Notes: generated by a model from the letters alone, not told the origin. DNA of 64,000 nucleotides from Lophium mytilinum (GCA_010093605.1 MU004190.1:186001-250000), one strand, 5' to 3'; positions 22,920 through 33,741 are shown, counted from the stretch's first letter. Numbers and translations: made by a program.

Positions 22920-25749
22920 ATGGTCACTAGGTCTCAGAAGGCGCCCCAGAGGGCAAAGAGCTCACGAACCCGCGAGTTCATCGACGTTGACGCAGTCGCT
23001 GGGGATCAGCCTAGTTCGGGCGAAACCACTATCCTTGACGACTCCACCTACGTGGATCCAGAACCCTCCACCCAGGACAACGTGGGCGAGTCCGCAAGCT
23101 CTTCTTCGACGGCGCAGAATAGTGGTGCCGACACTCATAGTAAGATGTCTCCCTCCCGGGTTCTCACATATGCGCTCTAACACCTCATGTTTCTAGCGTT
23201 AATTAAGCAAGAGGCTCTTGCACAGCTCCACAGCCACGACATGGATACCATGTCCCGCCGCCCGAAGGAGCTAATCAAGGCGCTAAATCGCCTTTCCGAG
23301 CTTGGGCTTCAGAATTATGAAGTTCCATTACCAAACATCGTGGTTCTAGGGGACCAGTCGGCGGGAAAGTCTTCCGTTATTGAAGCGATTTCCGAAATCA
23401 CGGTCCCTCGAAGCTCTGGCACATGCACTCGCTGCCCCCTCCTGATCAAGTCTCTTGTGGATGATGAGCCCGGTGCCGTGTGGCGGTGCAAGGTAGACTT
23501 GCACAGGAACTTCGAATACTATGGCAAGACGTTTCCCCGGTCCATGGACAAAGATGTAATTTTCAAGCCCTGGGTAGCCAACGCCACTCCAGTTGTCGTA
23601 CCGTTCATGAGAGTGGACAACAAAGACGATCTACGCGACGCGATCCACCGGGCGCAGCTTGCTCTTTTGAACCCCGGCAAACCTTCGGCAAGCTACGCTT
23701 CTGGTCCAGTTCAAGCTATTGGAGACAGCAACGGCCTCCAATGCGAATTTACTCCAAATGTGGTGTCCATCGAGATCTCCGGTCCGGGGATGATCAATCT
23801 GTCATTCTATGATCTACCCGGAATAATCAACCAAACCGAAGATGAGGATAAGCCATGGCTCGTTAGCATTGTCAGGAACTTGGCCTGCAAATATATCGAG
23901 TCCCCGAACACGATCGTCTTACTTGCAAAGTCTATGGAGGTCGATCCTCAGAATTCCAGTGCGGCGAGATTAGCCCAGGAAGAGGGCGCGAATAACCGGT
24001 GCATTGGTCAGTACTCCCAAATCAGAACGTCGCCATAATTTCTAAGCCATACATACTAATATGTCAGCAGGTGTACTCACTAAACCGGACCGTATTCCCC
24101 GCGGCGATTCCGTCGTCATGTGGCAGCGAATGCTTAGCGGGGAAGCCTTCACGCTGCCACTTGGCTACTATGTCACTAAGCAGCCGTCCCAAGCAGATCT
24201 GAACCGCGAGACTGTGACCCACGATAGGGCACGTCAGCTTGAGAATAATTTCTTTGCATCCGCAAAGCCCTGGTGTACCGACTTTGCTAAATTCAAGCAC
24301 CGTTTTGGTACTGTTGCTCTGCAGAAAGCTTTGTATGATGAACTTGTTGGTCGCATGGTTAAAGGCCTGCCCAACATTCGCCAGTCCATCCGCGCGCAGA
24401 TCAACGATTTGGATGAAGAGCTCGAGAACATCCCGGAGCCCCCGACTCAAAACGCACAAGCTGCGGTCAATGAGCTAGTGCAGTCATTCGCAAACCAAGT
24501 GGCGAAACTGATGGAAGGGGAGCACCCATTCAACGAATGGCGTCTAACGTGGAAGAGTCAGCGACAATCGTTCCTGAACAACCTGACAACGATGCGACCG
24601 ACTCTGCGTATCCAAGGGTCTCTGGATACTGGGCTGTATCCGAATCAAATTGATTTAACCGCAGATTCGGATGATGATGAACAGTCGCCCTTGCCTTTGC
24701 GCATCGCTGCCACGCCTGTCGTCACTCCCTCGAAGCGTCGCAAGGTAGAGGAACCATCCACGCCGAGACAGACAATGCCACGACAACAAGCTCCGAAGAC
24801 CCCGACACACAATAGGGACCAAGCCCCGCCAAAAGTTTTCGAGTTGGATGACATTTGTAAAGCCCTCAACGACATGTCATCTTCTGACATTCCTAGGGAG
24901 GTTGACTCGAAAGCCCTCGACTTCCTCATTCTGGAGTCCCTGCAAGAATGGGATAGGCCTACGGACGCCTTCTTCCAGTCATTGGATAGAGCTTTGCGGG
25001 TCCAGCTGCGAGGAATCTTCGACCAAACCTTCGGAGCGTGGCAAACTAGCGAACTCTACAAAAAGTCGTGGGAGATTATCGATCAGTTCTTGAAGTTACA
25101 CATGACCGAGCAGCGCGAGACCTTGGCAATGCATGCGCTTAACGTTGAGCGAGAGAAGCCTTTCGCCGGCGATGACCAACTTTGGGATCACCACATCTCC
25201 GAAGCCTTAGTCGCACTCCAACATGCGCGCACCATGAGACGACTCACGATATACGCCAATGAAAAGGCAGATGTCACTGGGAAGGAAGTCAAGCCATCAG
25301 AATTGGCCGGGTTGAAGTCGAAACCAGAGGTGGCGAAGATCGTCACGAACGACCCGTACCGTCGCGAGGTCGAAGTGATGGCGAAAATCCGAGGTTACTA
25401 CAAGATCGCGTCCGTCCGATTCTACAGCAACATCTGTCTGAGCCTGCAAAGCAAATTGTTCAAGATGCTTCGACTGTCTTTGCGCCACGAAATTACGATC
25501 GGTCTGGGTGTCTTCGCGGATGACGGTAAGCCTCCTCATTTCCTCTGTTTTACCTTTCGTACTAATTTAGCAAAAGGTCGCGACCGCTGCAAAGTACTTC
25601 TCGAAGAAGATCCACAGCGAGCCGAGCAACGACGCGTGCTTCTCAACAAGCGCCTGGCCCTGGTCGAAGGTCAAAAATGTCTTGATGACTTGTTGGACAA
25701 GTACAAGGACGCGAATGACGATGACGTCGACAGCATGGAGATATGCTGA
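22920..25749 (+). CDS. Dynamin-superfamily GTPase (Mx/fungal dynamin-like)
   Basis: Exons 22920-23139, 23197-24006, 24071-25525 and 25577-25749 give about 885 residues. GTPase motifs: GDQSAGKSSVIEAI (G1, about 125), PRSSGTCTRCP (switch I), DLPG (G3, about 279) and TKPD (G4, joined across the second intron). A middle domain and a C-terminal effector-like region with RCKVLLEEDPQRAEQRR follow. Residues around 540-600 are a low-complexity insert with a basic PSKRRKV, which could be a nuclear signal. The N-terminal 75 residues are Ser/Thr/Asp-rich. Such fungal proteins are membrane-remodelling GTPases of unknown cargo, distinct from VPS1, DNM1 and MGM1. The last intron is a multiple of 3, and its acceptor could be 25570 or 25576. 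Confidence 0.88.
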
Positions 25750-27663
25750 GCTATGGTGACCGGACAGATCTTGTTTCGCCTCGGTTCTTCCATAGCTCTC
25801 GCCTGTTCTTGCGAATAGCTTGTGATCTTCATGGATGGTAAGATGGACGATGTGCTTCAGGAACCTCGCAGGAGACCTGGCTGTGCTATCCATTGGCATA
25901 CGAGATCCCGTATCATGGCCTATCTCTTTCACTGTCAGTTCTTGTGGTTGATGGCTCTCCCTTTTAAGGTTGCGCTTTCAATGCTGGTTCATCTGCTGCT
26001 TTTCTTTCCAAAATCTGGGTTTCCTTGGCTACTTTTCCTCTTCTCCGACGAAGGCTTGGGTTGGATCGCGATTGGTCTGGCATCGCCCCGCGCTCTGAGC
26101 ATATTGCGTCGCTGTGCACGATTACCAAGCGCTGCGCATCGGAAACCTGTCTCGAGCTCAAATGTCTCAGCGCTAGGATCAACAGGCCTCAATGTTGGCT
26201 TCCAATTTCCTTTGCCTATCTCGGTGTTTCAGAATTGGTCTCATGGCCAGCTTTTGGTAGTCACCAGCAATGATGACACTTTCCCTAATCTTCTGACTTT
26301 TGAATACTCGAAGTGACTAGATTACTGCTTGAAACATCGTGTGTACTCCTACTACTGACTCCCAGCGTCAAAGTTACTCAATCGCGAAGCATGAGCAACG
26401 CCGCTCCTCGTGTCTTCATGACTGTAAGGTAATCTATTTGCATATGCTTAAGACGTACTAAAACTCGCAGCCCAGAAGTCCGAAATCGACTATAGTCACT
26501 CGCATTCCCTCCTCCCATCCCTCCCCGCCATCTCTGGTGCCCTCATGCTCCGCACCGCCGCCGAGACGAATCCTACCACCGCGGTAACTGCCAAAACTCC
26601 CTCCGGGTCTTCCGTCGCAGACATAGCCGCGTCTACCACGATACCACCGCTGATACATCAATCAACCTTCCCGACGGCAAAAGCTTTCTCCAGGGCCCCA
26701 GGACGAATAGCGGCCGCGCCGATTCGGAGCTCGACGATTGGGAGTTTGGTAGCATAATCGCGCCCTTTGCGCCTTGAGGCAATGGACATAGCAAGAGGAG
26801 GATGCCGCGGAGTTCGGTACGGGGAGTTGCGGAAGTCTGAGTTCAGGGGGGGAAGCTGCCGTGCGGGAGGGTTGATTGGGGGTCTGGAGTTTGTTCTTGC
26901 ATGGGAAAAGGAGAGCAACACCTCTCGTCGTGTGATTGGTAGGGTGATGAGAATGTATGGGTTAGAAAAGCAATTTTGCCTTCGTCAATACCGTCCCCAA
27001 AAAGCTGCCATGTCTCTGTTATCTTCTTCATACTTTTTCCTACTAACCCCTCTGCTTTCTTTCTCACACATTCCACGTGTAAGACTTCTTCGACGCTTTG
27101 CCGATAGGCGCAACCCCCCTTCACCAATCTTGATACCCTTGTTTAGACGGAGTGGAAACGATTGATAATCTATATGAGAAATCTCACGATGAAGCAAGAG
27201 GCGCTTCAGACTTTGGTCTTTTGCGACGAGTGGTTGGCTATGCCCATCGTCTTAGCTTGTATTTTCTCTTTTCCTGGTAACATTACATACTTAGTTTTTA
27301 GCTATGACTTCTTTCTTTTGAGGTGTTTCCATGTCTTGAATCAGCTCCGTTCAAAGAGCCTTACTCCAGCGTAGACATAACTCCTCTTCCGCGAAATCAA
27401 GTCTAGCATCTTGACTCCACATCGGTGACTCTCAGAGGCGGAGATGGCACATGAGACACTCTGACTCGCTTATGAGATGTCAATCGTCGAAGGAGTGATT
27501 CCGAGAGCATCAAAGTGCTCTGACTGAAATGGGGTTGCCATTCTCTATAAAACCTAGGCACCCTACCTATCTTCTCTCTTTAACATCCCTTACGAACATT
27601 CAAATACTTAAGCACCACTTCTCCATTCAACCATTTACAAAGCCAAACGAACAACTATTCACG
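25750..27663. other. Intergenic 1.9 kb with an unresolved GC-rich island
   Basis: No gene can be firmly called. The GC-rich part 26490-26780 has open frames on both strands; the minus frame from an ATG at 26786 gives 43 residues (MSIASRRKGRDYATKLPIVE...) and the same frame stays open and protein-like after its TGA. The plus strand has MSNAAPRVFMT followed by a GTAAGG donor at about 26423. Either could be a broken or short gene. The final 150 bp are the promoter of the first secreted-protein gene. Confidence 0.4.
27518..27552 (+). promoter_or_regulatory. Array promoter 1: octamer plus TATA box
   Basis: CTCTGACT at 27518-27525, 19 nt, then CTATAAAA at 27545-27552; the start codon is 112 bp downstream of the TATA box. 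The octamer is the most diverged of the six but sits at the same distance. Confidence 0.75.
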
Positions 27664-28312
27664 ATGAAGGCATATCTTATCCTCATCGCTGCTCTCTTTT
27701 CCGCGTCTGCCTTTGGCCATCCGGGTAACGGTGGGGCCTTCAAAGACGGGAAAGCGCATGGGCATAACCACGGTCATCATGGCCGTAACATGAAAGCGGA
27801 CTGGATTCCTAGATTTGGAATGCCATCATGGGGAAAGAGGGAAGACGACCAGGACAAAAACGTGTACTATCTCGCCAATTGTAGCAATGCCAATCCCTAC
27901 TACCTCCTCCTCTACAGCGACTTCAGCAAGTCGTACGACCCTAAGAACGAACCCACCTTCCGCGAAGCTCTTCAATACGTAGTCGATACCTTCAAGTTAG
28001 CAGCAAGCTCCGGGCATCAAGACTCTGGCTTCGAGGCCACCTTTAAAGACTTGGGTGCGAGTTGGTATGGGATTGATAACGGGAGCCGGTTGGGGTCTGG
28101 GAAGGATCGCTATGGTCCCTTGTATTGCTACAAGGATACCGGTCGGACATTATGGCAAGGGAGCACAGAAACTGAAATATGTTATGCGTGGTATTTCTGC
28201 TGGCGGAAAGGTCGTGGAACGGTAAGATAGAATTTTGTACTGAGTTGCAGTGACCAAGTGAGACATTGATTGTGCTAACTATAGACAGCCTAAAATAACT
28301 AAGCCGGGGTAA
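27664..28312 (+). CDS. Secreted four-cysteine protein, array member 1
   Basis: The exon 27664-28221 encodes 186 residues; a GTAAGA donor and GCTAAC branch site suggest a last exon at 28289-28312 (PKITKPG), with an alternative acceptor at 28284. The start MKAYLILIAALFSASAFG is a signal peptide nearly identical in style to that of member 4. A His/Gly-rich stretch (about 20-45) and a dibasic KR (about residue 60) precede the core, which starts NVYYLANC. Three further core cysteines follow the array pattern: LYCYKDTGR and EICYAWYFCWRKG. I do not recognise the family; four Cys suggest two disulfides. It is likely exported, perhaps after Kex2-type cleavage, and may be an effector or antimicrobial protein. 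Confidence 0.85.
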
Positions 28313-28924
28313 TCTAAATGAAGGATTGATGAGGACTTTACTTGATGGCTCTTCGCATCATGAGGCCAGGTTTCGATACTCAGTAGAGCTGTACTTGCTA
28401 TCTTTTCGTTGGAGGGATGCTTTGTACCATCTTTGTCTTTCATAGAGTTTTGTCAAATTGTAGTCTCGAAGATGCTCTTGTTAGAGTAGTACCCCAGGTT
28501 TCAAATATGCGGTGATGAGGTATCGTCCCCTGAACGCAGGAAGGAGCCGCATGCATGCACTGTTTAATTCTTTTCTTTCTCTCTAGATAGTTGCGTAGCC
28601 TTATTACCATATTCCAGTTTTCATAGACCTGTTACGTTCAGCACAAGATTCAATTGACCAAGGCGGACTGATCCTTCTGACTGTGCCTACCATTTTTAGT
28701 CTTTGACGAAGACTCCCTCTCGGAATCTTAATAATTTTCTATTTTTCACCGCCCTACACTTTTAAAAGAGTCATTTCGATCTGACTGCTCTTTCTTCGAT
28801 GTGAAGGTAGTGCTGGTTCGACCCAGACCGGTGACTCAGGATCGGGATCGTGGCATATACGACGCACCGAAACCGCGATGAATTATTGACTAGCAAAAAG
28901 ATCTTGCAGAGGCGGGAAGAACCG
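28313..28924. other. Spacer between array members 1 and 2
   Basis: AT-rich; no frame with the array core motif. Nothing recognised besides the promoter at its end. Confidence 0.5.
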
Positions 28925-28960
28925 TTATGACTGTATTACTGTAGCTGTCGACCATAAAAA
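28925..28960 (+). promoter_or_regulatory. Array promoter 2: octamer plus TATA box
   Basis: TTATGACT at 28925-28932, 19 nt, then CCATAAAA from 28952. The start codon follows at 29074. Confidence 0.8.
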
Positions 28961-29073
28961 GGTGTGCAAACCACAATCTTCTGCTTCTCTCTACACTTCA
29001 CACATCCACAATAGCACTACCCTCAGCTTTACCAACAAACACTCATAATCATCAAACATTACGACGAGGAAAT

Positions 29074-29703
29074 ATGAACCAGCAATTCCTTTTCATCCTT
29101 TTCCTGTGCCTCGCCGCTTCCGTTCTTGCTCTCCCTGGCAAACCTCGCCATGAGAGCAACCCTACGCACGAAAGTCACGCATTCGACTTCTCACGTCTAC
29201 AGCAAAGACAAGTCGACAGGGGATTCAACAACGTGTACTACCTCGCCAATTGTGCTGGCGGTTCGAAAGTGGCTTTTTACGAAAACATGGATGATTCTCA
29301 CGATCCCAGCCATCAGCCTGATATTACCCAAACGGCCATTGGCAGTAAAGGTCGTATAGACGCGTCGCATTTGATGGTGGTATGGGAGGATAACACAATA
29401 AAGATGTTGGAAGACACATCCAGAGATTTCGAGGTGCATATCAAGAAAATAAAATGGCATAAGGAAAAGGCAGCTATACCTGCGGGGGGTGGCGCAGATC
29501 GAGACGGGCCGTTGGCATGTTTCAAGGATAATGGAAGGAATCTTTTCCAAGCAGTCAGAGGGGACAGATGTAGCGCCTTCTACTTTTGTTGGCGGAAGGC
29601 TCATGCTCAGGTACGTTCTCTCTCTGCAACTTATGCTTTGTGAGGGGTTTATACTAAGCTGTAAAAGCCCGTACCGACGGAACCTGGGGAGGTTCATGAG
29701 TGA
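29074..29703 (+). CDS. Secreted four-cysteine protein, array member 2
   Basis: Exon 29074-29610 (179 codons) ends at a GTACGT donor; with a TACTAAG branch site and acceptor at 29667, exon 29668-29703 adds PVPTEPGEVHE. Unspliced reading would stop at 29643. The signal peptide is MNQQFLFILFLCLAASVLALPG. The core begins NNVYYLANC, continues VAFYENMDDSHD, and ends LACFKDNGRNLF and DRCSAFYFCWRK. This member has a longer middle than members 3, 5 and 6, rich in Lys and Asp. No catalytic motif is visible. Family unknown; role inferred only from export and clustering. Confidence 0.85.
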
Positions 29704-30232
29704 TCCTTCGGAGCCTAAGGTTTTTGGTGGTCAATTATTTCTGTTCTACTCTTATAGACTTTGTTTTTATTGCAGCATTTATGCTGGGGCGGCCAGGTGA
29801 GAAGCACTGGTATTGTCGGGTTCTGTATGCGTGTTATTCTTCATACCCTCTTAAGAACATCATTTTCTTATTGTATATTATTCAGTTCTTCTGTTTCAAC
29901 TAGAAAATCTTCAATTTACTGAAAGTGACCGCGAGACATTGACGATAAGAACGGCAAGGATAACGATGACTAGGCCACCCTCAGCCTCCCTCACAAATGG
30001 AAAAGCAGCATCCCTTTCTTCTACTTTGAATAGCTGCATAATTGACACTCTATGTCTCACTGCCGAACACTATTCGAAAATTCTATTCGTGACTCCTTTT
30101 CCCCCGCTATGAATGTAATGCCAGATTGACTGTACGAACGTGATTCTCAGATTTGCAAACGTAGCATGAAAGATATACTAGTGTAACTAGACATGAGTCT
30201 GCAAAAGAATCATGCCGATATGAGCAAGATGT
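29704..30232. other. Spacer between array members 2 and 3
   Basis: AT-rich. At 30090-30110 it carries TGACTCCTTTTCCCCC, which recurs upstream of member 4 at about 31357, so the shared promoter homology extends at least 150 bp above the TATA box. Confidence 0.6.
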
Positions 30233-30267
30233 TTATGACTACGAAGGTCTTGGTACTCCCTATAAAA
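30233..30267 (+). promoter_or_regulatory. Array promoter 3: octamer plus TATA box
   Basis: TTATGACT at 30233-30240, 19 nt, CTATAAAA at 30260-30267. Just upstream ATGCCGATATGAGCAAG resembles ATGCCGGTATGGACAAG above member 4. Confidence 0.85.
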
Positions 30268-30401
30268 CATAGACGCTATGCTTCCAACCAAGTCTTCTAA
30301 CCTCAACGGCCCGCAAATAAGTCTCTTGCCTCGACATCATTGAAAACCTTTACTACCTAAATTCTTTCTCAACCAACGAAACCAAACAACCCTTCCACTC
30401 G

Positions 30402-30981
30402 ATGACCATCATGATCTGGTCTATTCTCATTTTAGCATTTCGGCTGCTGGCCTTTGCTTCCGCATCCCCGCTGCCTAGCCCTAGTGGCACCCCTCTCACA
30501 CCTCAGGAGATCGCGAAGAACGTATACTACCTCGTCAACTGTCCGTCCGGAGCCAGGATCGCTTTTTACGACAACATAGACAACTCTCAAGGTGGCGAAA
30601 CTCCATTAATCACGTACAACGTGTCTGCTTCAGTACCAATCGACCATACTCAACAAGTATACTGGGGAGGTCAGACCTACTTTACCGATCCCGACGCGAA
30701 CCAGTTTCGAGTCACGGTCAAGGGAGATTGGTCCATGTATAACTACAAGAAAAGTGTAGGGGGAGGCAGTGATGGGAGGGGACAGTGGCTATGTTTTGGG
30801 GACAATGCAAGGATGCTTTGGACAGATACGTCCGGGAAATCCTGGCAGGATGAGCCTGGTTCAGCCTGTCAAACTAGATACTACTGCCGGCGAGAGGGCT
30901 ATGATTCAGTAAGACCTTAACCCGGCTAGATTTGTCGTTAAGACAAGGCTAACTTCACCTTAGGTTCCTCCACAGCCTTAA
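30402..30981 (+). CDS. Secreted four-cysteine protein, array member 3
   Basis: Exon 30402-30908 (169 codons) and exon 30964-30981 (VPPQP) give 174 residues, joined over a 55-nt GTAAGA...TAG intron with GCTAAC branch site. Signal peptide MTIMIWSILILAFRLLAFASASPLP; a second ATG lies three codons in. The core starts NVYYLVNC about 10 residues after a short Pro-rich stretch with no dibasic site, then RIAFYDNIDNSQGG, QWLCFGDNARMLW and ACQTRYYCRRE. The four cysteines are in the same order as in the other members. The signal peptide groups it with members 5 and 6. Confidence 0.85.
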
Positions 30982-31159
30982 TTGATTGTGATGGATCAAC
31001 TGCTGTTTTTGTTTAGCAGCAAGTTTGCTTACATGGGGTGGAGTTATGTTCGACTGGTGGAATTACACTGTTTGTCCCCATTGTTTTCCATTGGCTATCT
31101 TCTATTGGTGGTATTAGATTGTTTGTTTCTATGTATTTTCTACTGTAAATCTTTGATTC

Positions 31160-31290
31160 GCGGAAAGTGTTAAGCTTGAGTTCTGATATGCACAATGACC
31201 GCAACCCCACGGCTCCTACAAAGCCACGATAGATGAAACTGTTCCAACCTGCCTCCGCTAAATAATGAAAATAGTGTGGTCATCTTCCCC
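31160..31290 (+). promoter_or_regulatory. Decayed array promoter without a gene
   Basis: The stretch AATGACCGCAACCCCACGGC at about 31194 aligns with AATGACCGCAACACCATGAC above member 5 (about 32509), and homology continues through ACTGTTCC...CCTCCGCTA to the TATA position, where this copy reads CTAAATAA. The octamer is degraded. Only non-coding sequence follows, so this looks like the remnant of a lost array member or a duplicated promoter. Confidence 0.65.
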
Positions 31291-31504
31291 TCCGGACAAC
31301 CTGCAGAAATGAGAGTCGGTGCCTCACTAATATACACTATTTGTATGCTCATTTCTGACTCCTTTCCCCCAAACGTGAACGCTGAATGGAGTGCTCGCTT
31401 GACTCACCTGGATAACTCTTACAATTGCAAATCTGGCTTGGAGAAAGCCTAGTCATCTTCGCACTGTCAGTCGTCAGAAGACTAATGCCGGTATGGACAA
31501 GTCA

Positions 31505-31539
31505 TTATGACTTTGACGGCCTTTCCGCTCTCTATAAAG
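31505..31539 (+). promoter_or_regulatory. Array promoter 4: octamer plus TATA box
   Basis: TTATGACT at 31505-31512, 19 nt, CTATAAAG at 31532-31539; start codon at 31650. Confidence 0.85.
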
Positions 31540-31649
31540 CCAGGTGCTACCTTCCTCTTCTGCCTTCAACAACTTGCAACCATATTCGATCACCACAAAC
31601 CACGATTCTAAACTCCAACAATACCAAAGTACTGAAACCGCTGTCCAGG

Positions 31650-32180
31650 ATGAAGATCTACTTCGTACTCATCACTGCTCTTTTCTCTGCTTGTGCCTTC
31701 GGCCTTCCTGGTGATGGAAAGCGCTGGAACGCCAAAAAGCGCTATACGCAGAATCAACCTCCACATCATGACCCCACTTCCCACTGGCCTCGCAAACGCA
31801 TGGATGACACGCTCAAGAACAACGTCTACTATCTCGCCGACTGTATTCCAGGAGGGTCGGTGATCGCTTACTACGGCGACATAGACTGGTCTCAGAAGGG
31901 CGTATATCCTGACTGTTTTGGGTTTCCGAAGGACTCTCCACAATGGGGAAATGACACTCAGATCGGGGCCGCTGCCGGCGATAGGCACATCACGATTCCC
32001 CCGTGGAAATGGGTATGGGATTCAGCTAAAGTCGGAACTCAAGCGGGAGACCTTCATGACGAATTCGGAGGCCAGAAAGGAGACTGGCAGTGTTATCAGG
32101 ACAATAAAAGGCTGCTGGTAATTTTGCCGGGGGACAAAAAGTGCCAAGCTCGGTTTTGGTGCAGGCGAAAGGGGCTTTGA
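31650..32180 (+). CDS. Secreted four-cysteine protein, array member 4
   Basis: A single coding exon of 176 residues starting MKIYFVLITALFSACAFGLPG, close to the member 1 signal peptide; an in-frame upstream extension to 31425 contains the TATA box and is leader. A basic, His/Pro-rich stretch ends in RKR about 8 residues before the core NNVYYLADC, so Kex2-type processing is likely. The core continues VIAYYGDIDWSQKG, DWQCYQDNKRLL and KKCQARFWCRRKG. An extra Cys lies in the loop after the second strand (YPDC). The reading frame stops at TGA just before a GTACGT donor; the terminal intron of the other members is thus in the 3' UTR here. Confidence 0.87.
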   Translation: MKIYFVLITALFSACAFGLPGDGKRWNAKKRYTQNQPPHHDPTSHWPRKRMDDTLKNNVYYLADCIPGGSVIAYYGDIDWSQKGVYPDCFGFPKDSPQWGNDTQIGAAAGDRHITIPPWKWVWDSAKVGTQAGDLHDEFGGQKGDWQCYQDNKRLLVILPGDKKCQARFWCRRKGL

Positions 32181-32555
32181 AACGGTACGTCTTGACCCTG
32201 TTATAAGTCGGTTCTGAATATCTGCTTATTGAATTGTAGCATCGCCGCATCCTGTGCATCACACTTAGGCAGTAGTGCTAGCGGAGAAAGCTTCCACTTG
32301 ATAGGCTACCTCTTTAGCCGGAGTTTTGTTGCCAGCTAGAAACTTATGTTGTTTTCCTAGAGTTTTCTTTTGTTGCAACCTTCCTCGCCATGCAAGCGAG
32401 GTATTAGGGTTAATTTTGTTTGGTGGCTTTAGGATGTCAGTTTCATTAAATCTCCTGGAGCGGGTCCTTTATTCAGCGAAGTGTTTCATGATCAAGCTTT
32501 GATGTCCAAAATGACCGCAACACCATGACTCCCACAGCGCCAAGCTGTACATGTG
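32181..32555. other. Spacer between array members 4 and 5
   Basis: Contains a probable 3'-UTR intron (GTACGT at about 32185 to an acceptor near 32239). No other feature seen. Confidence 0.5.
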
Positions 32556-32590
32556 CTATGACTGTTCCTACTCCAACCTCCGCTATAAAG
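32556..32590 (+). promoter_or_regulatory. Array promoter 5: octamer plus TATA box
   Basis: CTATGACT at 32556-32563, 19 nt, CTATAAAG at 32583-32590; start codon at 32717. Confidence 0.85.
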
Positions 32591-32716
32591 TGAGAATATC
32601 ACACTGCTTCCAAACTTCAATCAATCGCTAGGAAATCTCCCTAATTTCAGAATCTAGCAAGCAAGCAGCACACCATACACATATCCATTGTCCGAGCTTC
32701 TATCAAACTTTCAAGT

Positions 32717-33181
32717 ATGATGGAGGTCTTGCTCATTGTCATCTTAGCATTCAAGCTCCTTTACACCTCTTCTGCATCGCCGCTCCCTGATAGCCCACTC
32801 ACTCGCAGAGCTGAGCCCAACAAGAATGTCTGGTACCTCTCCGACTGCAATGGCGGTGCAACCATCGCCTACTACGACAACATAGACAACACTCAGCAAG
32901 GACAAGCACCCCTCGCCGCAGATTTTGTCTATCTAAAACACCCAGTGAGCTGGGGAGTCGATGATATCCAGTCCAAATTTGCGGAAAGGAGCGTTACAAT
33001 CCCCGTTTGGAAACAGACATGGATTCCATCCCACGTCTTACTACCCGGACGTCTTCAAGACAAATTCAGGAACCAGAAAGGGGATTGGCAATGTTATCAG
33101 GATACGGGAAGGTCGCTGTGGAAGTTGGATAACGTTGGAGACTGTAAAGCTCAGTTTTATTGCAAGCGAGTAGTCCTTTGA
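32717..33181 (+). CDS. Secreted four-cysteine protein, array member 5
   Basis: The shortest member, 154 residues in one coding exon. Signal peptide MMEVLLIVILAFKLLYTSSASPLP, then LTRR (dibasic) 7 residues before the core NVWYLSDC. The core shows TIAYYDNIDNTQQG, WGVDD, DWQCYQDTGRSLW and GDCKAQFYCKR, with exactly four cysteines after the signal peptide. The stop codon precedes a GTGAGA donor, as in member 4, placing the terminal intron in the 3' UTR. It shares GDWQCYQD and a preceding DKFRNQK/DEFGGQK motif with member 4, so these two cores are close relatives although their signal peptides differ. Confidence 0.87.
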   Translation: MMEVLLIVILAFKLLYTSSASPLPDSPLTRRAEPNKNVWYLSDCNGGATIAYYDNIDNTQQGQAPLAADFVYLKHPVSWGVDDIQSKFAERSVTIPVWKQTWIPSHVLLPGRLQDKFRNQKGDWQCYQDTGRSLWKLDNVGDCKAQFYCKRVVL

Positions 33182-33558
33182 AATGGTGAGACTTGCCTCT
33201 TTGACGTTAGCTCTTGGATATGTGCTCATGATATCGTAGCTTCAGGTGCACCTCACTGGGACAGTAGCTGTTAGACGAAGATGAAGGAGTTTCCATCGAA
33301 TGTGCTACTGTTTCTAGAGCGAGATATGTTGAAGGCCATAGATTTCTTCTTTCTCTTATGGTATCTCCTTTTTTCTGATCTTCATGGCAATCTGGCAGCG
33401 TAGGCCATAATTCAGGCTCTTTGAAATGTGCTCAACCTCTATGAGTCTATAATTCGAGTTTTTCCAACCGTGATTCATTCTCATCGTCGTTTTCGCCGAT
33501 GATACCTCAAGAAGCGCGAAGTGGCCGCAAGATCATGACTCTAGAAACTTCGAGCTAC
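33182..33558. other. Spacer between array members 5 and 6
   Basis: Probable 3'-UTR intron at its start; GTGGCCGCAAGATCATGACTC at about 33520 matches the block above member 5. No gene. Confidence 0.55.
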
Positions 33559-33595
33559 TTATGAGTGGTCTAGAGTCTTCTTTCGCTATATAAGG
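33559..33595 (+). promoter_or_regulatory. Array promoter 6: octamer plus TATA box
   Basis: TTATGAGT at 33559-33566, 19 nt, CTATATAAGG at 33586-33595; start codon at 33742. Confidence 0.82.
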
Positions 33596-33741
33596 GGGCA
33601 GCATATTCCTCTCCTTCTCTTTCTTCAACAAACCTCACTCCAGTTCTCGAAACCTGCTATCCACCTCACAATCACACAACCAGGCTCTCTATCGATTCTT
33701 CAAAACCGGTACCATACCAATCAGACACACTCAATACCACC

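Noticed and set aside
28569-28600. TTCTTTTCTTTCTCTC tract as a possible repeat or terminator
   Set aside because: Short pyrimidine tract, common in fungal 3' flanks; no repeat structure.
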